Shown here one piece after another: positions 41,948-50,894 of a stretch of 64,000 nt of DNA (its first letter is position 1; each line of letters starts with the position of its first letter). Both the position numbers and the translations under genes were made by a program. Under the pieces are notes generated by a model that searched no databases, was not told the DNA's origin, and saw nothing but the letters and a program-made list of their open reading frames with translations. The DNA comes from Capnocytophaga sputigena (GTDB lineage Bacteria; Bacteroidota; Bacteroidia; Flavobacteriales; Flavobacteriaceae): NCBI RefSeq assembly GCF_900446695.1, contig NZ_UAVP01000007.1, forward strand, positions 1 to 64,000, read 5' to 3'.

Positions 41948-42226
41948 ATGAAAAAACAAAAACCTAAAAACCTAACAGAATGTATCCAAATGCTGGATAA
42001 GAACCTCAAAAAGCAGGATAAAGAGTATATAAAAACGCTTACCGAAGATGAATTCTTTATGGAAAGTCATTTTACTTTAGGAATGGGCATTCGCAATGAG
42101 TGGCTTCGCAGTGGAAATCCTGAACTTGTAAAGTTCTTTTTAGACCAAGGCGTTAAACACCTCGATGATATGTCGGCTATGATACTCACAAGCTACTATA
42201 GATATCTAATAAATTCTAATAATTAA
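41948..42226 (+). CDS. DUF6794-like protein
   Basis: 92 residues. PKNLTECIQMLDKNLKKQDK, then HFTLGMGIRNEWLR (the H-F-x-LG-x-x-IRN motif) and FFLDQGVKHLDDMSAMIL (the DDMS-x-x-IL motif). These are the conserved features I associate with DUF6794, a small family common in Bacteroidota toxin-immunity arrays. It is followed 7 bases later by the macro-domain gene. Confidence 0.75.
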   Translation: MKKQKPKNLTECIQMLDKNLKKQDKEYIKTLTEDEFFMESHFTLGMGIRNEWLRSGNPELVKFFLDQGVKHLDDMSAMILTSYYRYLINSNN

Positions 42227-42233
42227 TTGAGTG

Positions 42234-42758
42234 ATGATACATAGTAACATTGAAATCGTATTAGGAGATATCACCAAAATTTCTGTAGATGCTATTGTGA
42301 ATGCTGCCAACACTTCTCTACTTGGTGGAGGAGGTGTGGATGGAGCTATTCATAAAGCAGGGGGCAAAGCTCTCACTGAAGAATGTGAAAAGATAAGAAA
42401 TAAACAAGGAGGTTGCAAGGTGGGTAGCGCTGTTATTACTACTGCGGGCAATTTGCCTGCTAAATATGTTATTCACACAGTAGGTCCGGTGTGGAATGGG
42501 GGAACACATAATGAAGAAAACCTACTGGCACAAGTTTACATTAGTTGTTTGGAGTTGGCTTTAGAGCATCAAGTAGCTACTATTTCATTTCCTAATATCA
42601 GTACTGGAAGGTATAGATTTCCGAAGGAAAAAGCAGCACAAATAGCACTTCATACCATAGCTGATTTCTTGCAAAGAACGGATAAAATTAAGCAGGTGAA
42701 GATGGTTTGTTTTGATCAAGAAAACTACGATATTTATACAAACATACATAAGATTTAA
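42234..42758 (+). CDS. macro-domain protein, O-acetyl-ADP-ribose deacetylase type
   Basis: 174 residues, a single macro domain. The ADP-ribose-binding motifs are complete: VDAIVNAANTSLLGGGGVDG, AIHKAGGKALTEEC, KYVIHTVGPVW and TISFPNISTGRYRFPKEKAA. It resembles MacroD-type hydrolases that remove ADP-ribose from proteins or deacetylate O-acetyl-ADP-ribose. Placed among immunity-type genes it might reverse an ADP-ribosylating toxin, which is inference. The start is ATG at 42234; a GTG three bases earlier is less likely. Confidence 0.93.
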   Translation: MIHSNIEIVLGDITKISVDAIVNAANTSLLGGGGVDGAIHKAGGKALTEECEKIRNKQGGCKVGSAVITTAGNLPAKYVIHTVGPVWNGGTHNEENLLAQVYISCLELALEHQVATISFPNISTGRYRFPKEKAAQIALHTIADFLQRTDKIKQVKMVCFDQENYDIYTNIHKI

Positions 42759-42788
42759 CAACTCACAATATAATTAAAAGTTAAAACA

Positions 42789-43427
42789 ATGAACACAAAC
42801 AAGCAAGAGAAATATGATGAAATAACCGATTTTCACAAGGGCTTTGCTTGTGTAAGGCAAGGCGACAAATGGGGCTACATCAATGAGAAGAGAATCCTTA
42901 TTACCCCTATAAAATACGATTTTGTCTATGACTTTTTTCAAGGAGTGGCAATGGTGAGAATAGGTGCGCAATACGGATTGATAGATACCTCTGGCAAGGA
43001 GATTACTCCCGTAAAATACGACCTTATAGATGACAACGACTTCTATAACCATCACCCTGCAGCTGCTCTGTTGAATGGCAAATGGGGCTTTATCAATGAG
43101 AAAGGAGAAGAGGTGATTCCGTTTATCTATGAAGATACTACCTACTTTCATAAAGATTATGTAGCTGTAAAGAAAGACGGAAAATGGGGTTTTATCAACC
43201 AAAAAGGCGAACAAATTATTCCTTTTCTGTACGATGATGCTTCTTATTTCACCGAGGAACTTGCCTTGGTAAAGAAAGGTGATAAATATGGTTATATCAA
43301 TAACAAAAACGAAACCGTCTTCCCTTTTATTTATGACGATGGCGCTCTCTTTGAGAATGGTAAAGCGTGGGTACAGATTGGGGATAAACAATTTGAGATT
43401 AATAAATTAGGTATAGAAATAAAATAA
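42789..43427 (+). CDS. WG-repeat protein
   Basis: 212 residues made of about six WG repeats: DKWGYINEKRILITPIKYD, AQYGLIDTSGKEITPVKYD, GKWGFINEKGEEVIPFIYE, GKWGFINQKGEQIIPFLYD, DKYGYINNKNETVFPFIYD. No signal peptide is present, so it is cytoplasmic. WG repeats form beta structures, often in proteins attached to toxins or immunity genes. Eight bases before the DKNYY gene. Confidence 0.92.
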   Translation: MNTNKQEKYDEITDFHKGFACVRQGDKWGYINEKRILITPIKYDFVYDFFQGVAMVRIGAQYGLIDTSGKEITPVKYDLIDDNDFYNHHPAAALLNGKWGFINEKGEEVIPFIYEDTTYFHKDYVAVKKDGKWGFINQKGEQIIPFLYDDASYFTEELALVKKGDKYGYINNKNETVFPFIYDDGALFENGKAWVQIGDKQFEINKLGIEIK

Positions 43428-43435
43428 GAAACAGA

Positions 43436-44302
43436 ATGAAAATCAATAAACCTTTGGCTAAAAAACCTCCTTTTTTTGATATCGATATCCGCACTGTAGC
43501 AGATATTGATAAAGACCCGCGTTTTTATATGGCGGACACACAAGAAACGCCCTGCTATTGGACAGACGGCAAGCGGATATACTACCGCTATTCAGCTATA
43601 GAGAAAGCAAATCTTGATACTTTTGTTTATTTTAATGGCTTTTTTGCTAAAGACGATAAGCATTGTTATATCGTGGGGCGCCCTCTCAAAGGGGCGAATC
43701 CTAAAACTTTTGAAATGCTCAACGAGTGTTATGTTACCGATTACCAAAGTGTTTGGACATCGGGTGGGCGCTTTGAACCTGAGGATATTAGTACTTTTGA
43801 GGTATGTGATGAGGGGATACACAGAACGGATAGAGATAGAGAGACTTCGTGGGAGTTTAGCGATGGCATCAGGCGTGTGGTGCGTGTAGAGATTCCGTAT
43901 GGCTATGCTAAAGATAACAAGCAGGTGTATTACGAGGATTATCACGGCAAGATAAAGATACTCGCTAAAGCCAATCCAGCGACTTTCATCTCAATGAACG
44001 ACGGTGATTTTGCGAAAGATGATAGGTGTGTTTACTATGGGAAAACACCTTTACCTAAAGCTAATCCTGCTACGTGGCAAAAGATTTCACATTTTTATTC
44101 CAAAGATGATAAGCGTATTTATTACCAAAACAAACTCATCAAAGAAGCAGATTACGATACTTTTGAGGTAGTAGTGCTCACTTCTCCAGAAGGATATAAA
44201 CTGCCCTATGGCAAGGATAAAAACCAATATTATAACTGCGGGAACCCTCTTAGCGAAGAGGAAGCCTTACACGAAGTGAACAAGCCGATCTGGGATGATT
44301 AG
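43436..44302 (+). CDS. DKNYY-domain protein
   Basis: 288 residues with several DKNYY repeats of the type AKD[DN]K-x-V/I-Y-Y-x-G/N-x-x-[IL]-x-x-A-N-P-x-T-[FW]: FAKDDKHCYIVGRPLKGANP, YAKDNKQVYYEDYHGKIKIL, FAKDDRCVYYGKTPLPKANP, YSKDDKRIYYQNKLIKEADY. The family is common in Bacteroidota and Fusobacteria; the function is unknown. Last gene of the accessory island, just before the promoter of the MMPL fusion gene. Confidence 0.9.
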   Translation: MKINKPLAKKPPFFDIDIRTVADIDKDPRFYMADTQETPCYWTDGKRIYYRYSAIEKANLDTFVYFNGFFAKDDKHCYIVGRPLKGANPKTFEMLNECYVTDYQSVWTSGGRFEPEDISTFEVCDEGIHRTDRDRETSWEFSDGIRRVVRVEIPYGYAKDNKQVYYEDYHGKIKILAKANPATFISMNDGDFAKDDRCVYYGKTPLPKANPATWQKISHFYSKDDKRIYYQNKLIKEADYDTFEVVVLTSPEGYKLPYGKDKNQYYNCGNPLSEEEALHEVNKPIWDD

Positions 44303-44309
44303 AAAAGTT

Positions 44310-44340
44310 TTTGTACTTCTGAAATTATTCTCTACTTTTG
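44310..44340 (+). promoter_or_regulatory. promoter of the MMPL-acyltransferase gene
   Basis: TTTG (44310-44313), a 19-base spacer and TACTTTTG (44333-44340), 34 bases before the start codon. Confidence 0.7.
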
Positions 44341-44374
44341 TGCCGCTAAAAGAAGTATCGCAAACTTTGCCAAT

Positions 44375-47300
44375 ATGCTAAACAGAATTTACCAATATAT
44401 CACCACTCATAAACTCGCAACCTTCTCATTCTTCACCGCTTGGGCGCTCATTGCTATTTATGGTTTGAGTCAGTTGCGGTTTGAAGAGGATATCACCAAA
44501 GTACTCCCTCAAAACGATAAGACGAACCTCACTTCCAAGGTACTCAAGCAACTCAATTTCGCCGATAAAATCTCGGTAATGGTAACAGCCGAAAAAGGCG
44601 GAACGCTCACCGATATGCAGGCAGTTGCCGAAACTTTGCGCGATACGCTCAATGCTTCTATGACGAAGTATATCACCAGTATTCAGGGGGTTATAAACGA
44701 AGAAGAAATCGATGAGACTTGGCAGTTTGTAAACGATCACCTACCTCTTTTTCTAAATGATGAAGATTACACCTATTTAGAACGCCGTTTAGCCCCCGAT
44801 AGTCTCAAATCAATGGTGGAGAGTCAGTACAAAACGATGCTCACACCTGCGGGTATGGTGGCACAACAGTTTATTCGCAAAGACCCCTTTGGTCTCACTT
44901 TTCGCGGTTTGCGCAAACTTCAAGAACTGAATACAGGTAACGATTTTAAGATTGCCAATGGTTTCCTCACTACTAACGACGAGCAACATATCCTCTTCTT
45001 CATCAACCCTAAGTACGATGGCAACGACAGCGAGCACAATTCCGCTTTTGTCGCAGGATTAGATGAGTTGCAAGACCATCTCAATGTTCAGTATAAAGGA
45101 AAAGCGCGCGTAGATTTCTTTGGAGCTCCTTTTATTTCGGTGAGCAATGCCTCTCAAATCAAAACCGATATCCTCACTACGGTACTCATTTCACTATCAG
45201 TACTTTATTTATTACTTGTCTTTTTTTATCGAAGTGTCTATATCCCATTTATTGCGTTTATCCCTTCAGCTTTTGGGGTGCTCTCTGCTTTGGCAACACT
45301 CTATGTGCTCAAAGGCAGTATTTCAGCAATTTCTATCAGTTTAGGAGCGGTACTCTTGGGAGTTACAATCGATTATTCACTGCATATTCTTACCCATTAT
45401 AAGGTAGCTAAAAACACCGCCGAGTTGTACCGTGCTGTAACCGTGCCTATCTTGCTCAGCAGTATCACTACCGCTATTTCATTCCTCTGCTTGCTCTTTG
45501 TGCATTCTGAGGTGATGCAAGATTTAGGGATATTTGCTTTCGTGGGCATAATGGTATCAGCCATATTGTCGTTGGTGCTCGTGCCTCATTTCTACCGTGG
45601 CAATCGCACTATCGAGGTGCGCAAAACCTTTTTAGACCGCATAGGGGCTTATCCATTTCATCACAACAAGTGGGTAGTTGGGGCTTGCTTACTGCTCATA
45701 GTAGTGAGTTGTTTTACTTTCCAAAATGTCCGTTTCAATAGCGATATTGCCAATATCAACTATATCAACGAACGTTATAAAGCAGCTGAACATCAATTAG
45801 AAAACATCACCGATAGTGAATACAAATCACTTTACGCTGCTGCTTATGGCAACTCGTTAGAGGAAGCCTTAGAACGCAATTACACACTATATCAGCAGTT
45901 GCAAAGTTATAAAGCGCACGATAGTATCAAGCAATTCAGTTCTATTGGGGGGATTGTGTTGCCTAAAAAGGAACAAGAAGCGCGTTTGCAACGATGGAAA
46001 GATTTTTGGAATGCCGAAAGACAGCAATTTCTAAAACAACAACTGATAGGAAAAGGAAATGAGGTCGGTTTTAAAGAAGAAACTTATGCGCCTTTCTATC
46101 AAAGTATAGCAGGTGATTTTGAAGTGATAAACAATCTTGATGCTTATAAAGCCCTTTCAGCCATTCCGTTAGAAGATTTTATTACCGAAAAAGAAGGTTT
46201 TTATACCATTGCCAATCTCGTAAAGCTCACTCCCGCCGAGCGTGACTCTTTTATTCATTCAGTAGAAAAACATACACCTACTGTTGTTATCGACCGTAAG
46301 AATTTGAGCGAAACGTTCTTAGGCAAACTCAAAGACGATATATTGCTGTTAGTAAACTATTCGTCTATCGCTATTTTCCTCATACTGCTCTTGTTCTTTA
46401 GGCGTGTAGAATTGGTGTTACTTACCCTTATTCCTATTGGGGTTACAGGGGTAGTTACTTCCGCTCTGATGAACTTTTTTGGCATAGAGTTCAATGTGTT
46501 TAGTATGATTGTCTGCACTTTGGTATTAGGACATTCGGTAGATTTTAGTATTTTTATGACCTGCGCATTGCAAAAAGACTATACCGATGGTAAAAACGAA
46601 CTTCCTGTGTACAAAGTGTCGGTGCTTTTAGCGTCTATTACTACCTTTTTAGCTATCGGTACGCTTATTTTCGCCAAACACCCCGCCTTAAAATCAATTG
46701 CATCGGTATCGGTGATAGGTATTTTCACTGCTTTGGCAATAACTTTTGTATTTTACCCTACTATATTTAAGTTTTGTATCTTCCGTCGTCCAGATAGAGG
46801 GCGTTCTCCAGTGAGTTTGCGTCTTTTGCTGCAATCCATACTGCTAACTACCTATTATGCACTATCGTCTATTATTCTCTCCAATATAGGTTGGCTACTT
46901 GCCAAAATAACTCCTAAACGCACTATGTGGCTCAGACGTTTAGCAGCTTCGCTCACCACTTCGGTGCTTTATGCCAATCCTTTTGTGCGCAAAAAAGTAG
47001 AGAATCCACACCATATACAGCTTACAACTCCTTCGGTAGTGATTTCTAATCATACCTCGTGGCTCGATACTTTGGCAATAGGGCTCTTCACACATCGCAT
47101 CAGCTATATGGTAAACGATTGGGTGTATAACTCGGTAGTATTTGGACGTTATGTGCAAGCAATGGGCTTCTTTCCAGCTTCTGAAGGTATAGAAAAAGGA
47201 ATGCCCTTATTCGAAAAGAATTTGAAAAATGGTATTTCAGTAATGATTTTCCCAGAGGGAAAACGCTCCGATACCAACCAAATACACCGTTTTCACAAAG

Positions 47301-47890
47301 GTGCTTTTCTAATAGCCGAACATTTCCAAACGCCTCTTGTGCCCGTGTATATTCACGGTTGTTCGGAAGTGCAACCCAAAGGTGATGTGATTATCTACGA
47401 TGGTGCCATTACGGTAGTAGTAGGCGAACCCATAGCTCCTAACGATGAGTGTTTTGGCAATACTCCGCGCGAGCGAGCCAAACAGATAGGCGCTTTCTAC
47501 CGCCAGCAATTCCTCGCCTTGCGCAAGCGATTGGAAGGAGTGGATTACCTAAAAAAGAAACTGTTTTTAAACTATTTATACAAAGAAAATTATGTGGTGC
47601 GAGCTGTTAAAGAAGATTACCAGCAGCATCGCGAACACTATCACGAGCTCGTACATTCACTACCCGAAAAAGCGCGTATTTTGCATATTGCCGATGATTA
47701 TGGTCAGTTAGATTTCTTGTTATTGCTCACTTATCCTGAGCGTGAAATCGTATCTGTCATTGCCGATGAAGAGAAGCGTGCCATCGCACAGCATAGTTAT
47801 CTCACTAAAATCCGCAAAATACAATATGTGAAAGAGCGTCCAGAAGGAAAAGATTTTGATGTAGTAATTAAAGGTAGAGAAACAGCTTAG
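44375..47890 (+). CDS. MMPL/RND transporter fused to a PlsC-type acyltransferase
   Basis: 1171 residues. Residues 1-770 are an MMPL-type RND permease with about 12 membrane helices in two halves, each with a large periplasmic loop (SVLYLLLVFFYRSVYIPFIA; LGAVLLGVTIDYSLHILTHY; MIVCTLVLGHSVDFSIFMT). Residues 880-1050 are a glycerolipid acyltransferase: NHTSWLDTLAIG (NHx4D, near 891), FPEGKRSDTNQIHRFHKG (near 960), PLVPVYIHG. The last 100 residues look like a degenerate methyltransferase or Rossmann domain (ARILHIADDYGQLDFLLLL). MMPL proteins export lipids; the fusion suggests acylation coupled to export. Similar proteins occur in Bacteroidota aryl-polyene or flexirubin clusters, but no such cluster is adjacent. 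Confidence 0.88.
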   Translation: MLNRIYQYITTHKLATFSFFTAWALIAIYGLSQLRFEEDITKVLPQNDKTNLTSKVLKQLNFADKISVMVTAEKGGTLTDMQAVAETLRDTLNASMTKYITSIQGVINEEEIDETWQFVNDHLPLFLNDEDYTYLERRLAPDSLKSMVESQYKTMLTPAGMVAQQFIRKDPFGLTFRGLRKLQELNTGNDFKIANGFLTTNDEQHILFFINPKYDGNDSEHNSAFVAGLDELQDHLNVQYKGKARVDFFGAPFISVSNASQIKTDILTTVLISLSVLYLLLVFFYRSVYIPFIAFIPSAFGVLSALATLYVLKGSISAISISLGAVLLGVTIDYSLHILTHYKVAKNTAELYRAVTVPILLSSITTAISFLCLLFVHSEVMQDLGIFAFVGIMVSAILSLVLVPHFYRGNRTIEVRKTFLDRIGAYPFHHNKWVVGACLLLIVVSCFTFQNVRFNSDIANINYINERYKAAEHQLENITDSEYKSLYAAAYGNSLEEALERNYTLYQQLQSYKAHDSIKQFSSIGGIVLPKKEQEARLQRWKDFWNAERQQFLKQQLIGKGNEVGFKEETYAPFYQSIAGDFEVINNLDAYKALSAIPLEDFITEKEGFYTIANLVKLTPAERDSFIHSVEKHTPTVVIDRKNLSETFLGKLKDDILLLVNYSSIAIFLILLLFFRRVELVLLTLIPIGVTGVVTSALMNFFGIEFNVFSMIVCTLVLGHSVDFSIFMTCALQKDYTDGKNELPVYKVSVLLASITTFLAIGTLIFAKHPALKSIASVSVIGIFTALAITFVFYPTIFKFCIFRRPDRGRSPVSLRLLLQSILLTTYYALSSIILSNIGWLLAKITPKRTMWLRRLAASLTTSVLYANPFVRKKVENPHHIQLTTPSVVISNHTSWLDTLAIGLFTHRISYMVNDWVYNSVVFGRYVQAMGFFPASEGIEKGMPLFEKNLKNGISVMIFPEGKRSDTNQIHRFHKGAFLIAEHFQTPLVPVYIHGCSEVQPKGDVIIYDGAITVVVGEPIAPNDECFGNTPRERAKQIGAFYRQQFLALRKRLEGVDYLKKKLFLNYLYKENYVVRAVKEDYQQHREHYHELVHSLPEKARILHIADDYGQLDFLLLLTYPEREIVSVIADEEKRAIAQHSYLTKIRKIQYVKERPEGKDFDVVIKGRETA

Positions 47891-47920
47891 TTTGGGTGTT
47901 TTACATTATTTTTTTACCTC

Positions 47921-48586
47921 TTACCTCATATCTCTTACCTGAGCCAGCACATTTTCAATTGTTGGTTTTTCAGCTATCACCACATCTTTCCAATAGCGTT
48001 GGGCAGCTTTGGCAGTAGTATCGCCTATGCAAAACGCTTTTTCTTCACCTGCAGGATTACACGAGTGATAACTCTCCACCCCTGACGGACTGAAAAATAG
48101 TATGCCGTCTACTTTTTTGTGAATAGGAATAGGTGTTAGTTCTGTTTGATAAGCTGTGATTTCTTCTACATTAGGCAAGTACTTCGCAAAGAACTGTGGA
48201 AGCGTTTCCAATCGCTGTGTACCTGCAAAAAAAGCAATGCGATGCATCTTTTTAAATTCTTTTAAATTATCTGAAAGATATTTCGTTAAATCGGTAGCGT
48301 AATCAAAAGAGCAACGCACTGTAAAACCGCTTTTCTCAAGTAGTTGTGCAGTGCGTTCGCCTACACATAACACCAGATTATTTTTTAAGGCAGTAGCCAA
48401 AGGGTGCTGCAATACACTCTTCACCGCATTTTGGCTTGTGAAGATTAACAGATTATAAGGAAGAGTGAGTTTTATAGGCAGCAAATTCACACTTATAAAA
48501 TTGTGTTCAATGAGCTGCATATTGATTCCTGAAAGCACAGATTGCTGTGTTTCGGTTAATATTTTTGTAGAGACAATGGTTTCCAT
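47921..48586 (-). CDS. hemD: uroporphyrinogen-III synthase
   Basis: 221 residues, the two-lobed HemD fold with low sequence conservation. Supporting segments: LLIFTSQNAVKSVLQ (YxxFTSxNAV), LVLCVGERTAQLLEKSGF (VGxxTAxxL), AFFAGTQRLETLPQFF, and ILFFSPSGVESYHS plus AFCIGDTTAKAAQRYWKDVV (the repeated FTSPSxV / CIGxTTA in the second lobe). It closes the hydroxymethylbilane ring in haem synthesis. A CTCTTACCT-type repeat abuts its 3' end. No other hem genes nearby. Confidence 0.87.
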   Translation of the reverse strand: METIVSTKILTETQQSVLSGINMQLIEHNFISVNLLPIKLTLPYNLLIFTSQNAVKSVLQHPLATALKNNLVLCVGERTAQLLEKSGFTVRCSFDYATDLTKYLSDNLKEFKKMHRIAFFAGTQRLETLPQFFAKYLPNVEEITAYQTELTPIPIHKKVDGILFFSPSGVESYHSCNPAGEEKAFCIGDTTAKAAQRYWKDVVIAEKPTIENVLAQVRDMR

Positions 48587-48610
48587 TTTGTTCTAAGGTT
48601 TTAAAATAAA

Positions 48611-48637
48611 AAAACTCGGCGCACAAGCGCCGAGTTT
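48611..48637 (-). terminator. terminator of the rng gene
   Basis: A perfect stem AAACTCGGCGC (48612-48622) and GCGCCGAGTTT (48627-48637) around ACAA, followed on the minus strand by a T-run. Lies directly after the rng stop at 48645. Confidence 0.88.
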
Positions 48638-48644
48638 GGTAATG

Positions 48645-50189
48645 TTAAAGAGGGGTACCTTCGCTGGTTTTGAATCGATACTCTAAGTAACTATAGGCAT
48701 CGCGAGGTAGGATTTTTATCCATCGTTTGTATTTCAAAAACCATTTAAAACGGATAGAGCTAAAGAGCCCTTTGGTTAAATAAGCCGCTATAAAAGGGTG
48801 AGCGTTCAGCACAATGCGTCCTTTATAGGCGTCCTCCTTAATAATGCTTTCAAGTTCTATGTTGATTTTATCAACCAGAACGATAGGCGCTTCTATTTCG
48901 CCTTCTTTGCTTGGGTTCTCTTCTTTTGTTTTGATGTTGAGTTCTTGGCGCACGCGTTGGCGAGTGATTTGTATCAAGCCAAACTTGCTCGGGGGCAATA
49001 TTTTGTGTTTGGCGCGGTCTTCAGCCATTTCGTTGCGCAAGTGGTCAAATAGGATACGGCGGTTTTCACTATTGCCCATATCGATGAAATCTACAACGAT
49101 AATACCTCCCATATCGCGCAATCGCAATTGTCGTGCGATTTCGGTAGCGGCGATGAGATTTACGGATAGTGCAGTGGTTTCTTGGTCGTTGTTCTTGTTA
49201 GAATGGTTACCACTGTTCACATCTATCACGTGTAGAGCTTCGGTGTGTTCTATCACTAGATAAGCTCCTTTAGGCATCGATACAGTACGACCAAAAGCCG
49301 TTTTTATTTGTCGTTCGATATGGAACTTCTCAAATATCGGCACTGATGAATGGTAGAGTTTTACGATGTTTTCTTTTTCAGGAGCAATCTCTCGTACATA
49401 TTTCTTTATTTGTTCGTAGAGATGCTCGTTATCCACGTGTATACCCGTAAACGTATCGTTGAACATATCGCGAAGTATAGCACCTGTTTTGCTCACTTCA
49501 CTCATTACCTTAGAGGGGTAAACCGCTTTTTGTATTTTTCTACACATCAAAACCCAACGATTGAAGAGACCTTGCAGATCTTTGTCTAGTTCCGCTACTT
49601 TTTTACCTTCAGCTACAGTGCGTACAATTACGCCAAAACCTTTAGGTTTAATGCCTTGCAAGAGTTTTCTCAACCGTTCTTTCTCGGCTTTACCTTCTAT
49701 TTTTTGCGAGATAGAAATGCGGTCGGAGAAAGGCACCAGCACGAGGTAGCGCCCCGCGATAGAAAGTTCAGAGCTGATGCGTGGTCCTTTGGTAGAGATA
49801 GGTTCTTTCACTATCTGCACTAATATAGGCTGGTTAGGTTTGAGGGTATCGGCTATTGAACCATTTTTGTTGATATCTGGTTCTAAGGGGAAATCTTTTA
49901 GTGAAAAGTCTTTTAGTTTTCCCGAGAGTACCCATTTGAGAAACTTCTGTAAGGAAGCCAATTGAGGTCCCAAGTCGTGATAATGCAAAAAAGCGTCCTT
50001 TTCGTGCCCTACATTCACAAAAGCTGCATTCAGCCCTTGTATAGGTTTGCGCACTTTGGCTAGCATTATATCACCTACTCCCAATCCATTGGCATCTTCT
50101 TCTTTGTGAAGTTCTATGAGCCTACCATCTCTGAGCAAAGCAAAATCTACGTAAGAGGAACCAGAACGAATAATTAATTCTTTGTCCAC
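48645..50189 (-). CDS. rng: Rne/Rng family ribonuclease (RNase G-like)
   Basis: 514 residues, near E. coli RNase G in length and lacking the long C-terminal scaffold of RNase E. N-terminal S1 domain: GVGDIMLAKVRKPIQGLNAA, FVNVGHEKDAFLHYHDLGP. Catalytic core: VIDVNSGNHSNKNN and GGIIVVDFIDMGNSENRR supply the Mg-binding acidic residues. Then PPSKFGLIQITRQRVRQEL. It processes 5'-monophosphorylated RNAs, including rRNA precursors. Downstream of HU and the COX24-like gene, a gene order typical of Flavobacteriia. Confidence 0.93.
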   Translation of the reverse strand: MDKELIIRSGSSYVDFALLRDGRLIELHKEEDANGLGVGDIMLAKVRKPIQGLNAAFVNVGHEKDAFLHYHDLGPQLASLQKFLKWVLSGKLKDFSLKDFPLEPDINKNGSIADTLKPNQPILVQIVKEPISTKGPRISSELSIAGRYLVLVPFSDRISISQKIEGKAEKERLRKLLQGIKPKGFGVIVRTVAEGKKVAELDKDLQGLFNRWVLMCRKIQKAVYPSKVMSEVSKTGAILRDMFNDTFTGIHVDNEHLYEQIKKYVREIAPEKENIVKLYHSSVPIFEKFHIERQIKTAFGRTVSMPKGAYLVIEHTEALHVIDVNSGNHSNKNNDQETTALSVNLIAATEIARQLRLRDMGGIIVVDFIDMGNSENRRILFDHLRNEMAEDRAKHKILPPSKFGLIQITRQRVRQELNIKTKEENPSKEGEIEAPIVLVDKINIELESIIKEDAYKGRIVLNAHPFIAAYLTKGLFSSIRFKWFLKYKRWIKILPRDAYSYLEYRFKTSEGTPL

Positions 50190-50243
50190 TTTGTTGGATT
50201 TTTTTAGTTAAAAATTAATAAATCAAGGTACGTTTTGTCTGTT

Positions 50244-50281
50244 AAAAAGAAAAAGTAGTATTACACTACTTTTTCTTTTTG
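50244..50281 (-). terminator. AT-rich hairpin at the end of the COX24-like gene
   Basis: A perfect 16-bp stem AAAAAGAAAAAGTAGT (50244-50259) with 50265-50280. It overlaps the stop codon of the small gene and is followed on the minus strand by few T residues, so it may attenuate rather than end transcription into rng. Confidence 0.45.
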
Positions 50282-50358
50282 TGACGATTAGCTCTCGCTC
50301 TTTTTTTGCGTTTGTGGTTAGCCACTTTATGTCTTTTTCTTTTTTTTCCGCTTGGCAT
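50266..50358 (-). CDS. AURKAIP1/COX24-domain small basic protein (probable ribosomal protein)
   Basis: 30 codons: MPSGKKRKRHKVANHKRKKR followed by ARANRHKKKK. The sequence is almost entirely Lys, Arg and His, and it matches the conserved Bacteroidota micro-protein with the AURKAIP1/COX24 domain, related to mitochondrial mS38. It very probably binds rRNA in the small ribosomal subunit; that is family knowledge, not visible here. It lies 54 bases after the HU gene and 76 before rng on the same strand. It is short enough to be missed by most gene callers. Confidence 0.85.
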   Translation of the reverse strand: MPSGKKRKRHKVANHKRKKRARANRHKKKK

Positions 50359-50412
50359 AACTTTATTATTTTATGTGTTAATTATTCAGTTACTTAAACT
50401 AATACGGGGGTA

Positions 50413-50706
50413 TTACTTTTTAACTTTCACTTTTGCTTTCACCCCTTCTACAAATACTTTTGCTGGCTTAAAGGCAGGAATGTTGTGTGCAGGGATTTTG
50501 ATAGTAGTATTTTTTGAGATGTTGCGACCTGTTTTTTCAGCTCTTGTTTTGATAATGAAGCTACCAAAACCTCTCAAATATACGTTTTGTCCACTTTCTA
50601 ATGAGTTAATCACCTCATCCATAAAGTTCTCAACGGTAAGTTGTACGTCGTTTCTGTCAAGACCCAATTTGTCGGAAATCTTTGATACAATTTCTGCTTT
50701 TGTCAT
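50413..50706 (-). CDS. HU/IHF-family DNA-binding protein
   Basis: 97 residues from the ATG at 50706 (MTKAEIVSKISDKLGLDRND), the normal HU length; a longer frame from 50763 lies in the promoter. Contains FMDEVINSLESGQNVYLRGF, GSFIIKTRAEKTGRNISKN and IPAHNIPAFKPAK, the DNA-binding arm with its tip Pro (NIPAF in place of the commoner xIPA) and final strand, then a Lys-rich tail. Bends and packages DNA. A TATCTTTG box (complement of 50753-50760) lies upstream. Confidence 0.93.
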   Translation of the reverse strand: MTKAEIVSKISDKLGLDRNDVQLTVENFMDEVINSLESGQNVYLRGFGSFIIKTRAEKTGRNISKNTTIKIPAHNIPAFKPAKVFVEGVKAKVKVKK

Positions 50707-50894
50707 CTTTAATATGTTTTTGTATGAATATTCTTTTTTTCTTTTCAGGCGGCAAAGATACAAATTAAATCTTTAATAAACACTATGTTACATTAAAAAA
50801 ATTAGTATTTATTTTTCTATTCTCTTTTAAAAACAAACTAATGTACTGACTATCAATTATTTATATTTTTCTAACGCCTCTTAACTCTTAACTC

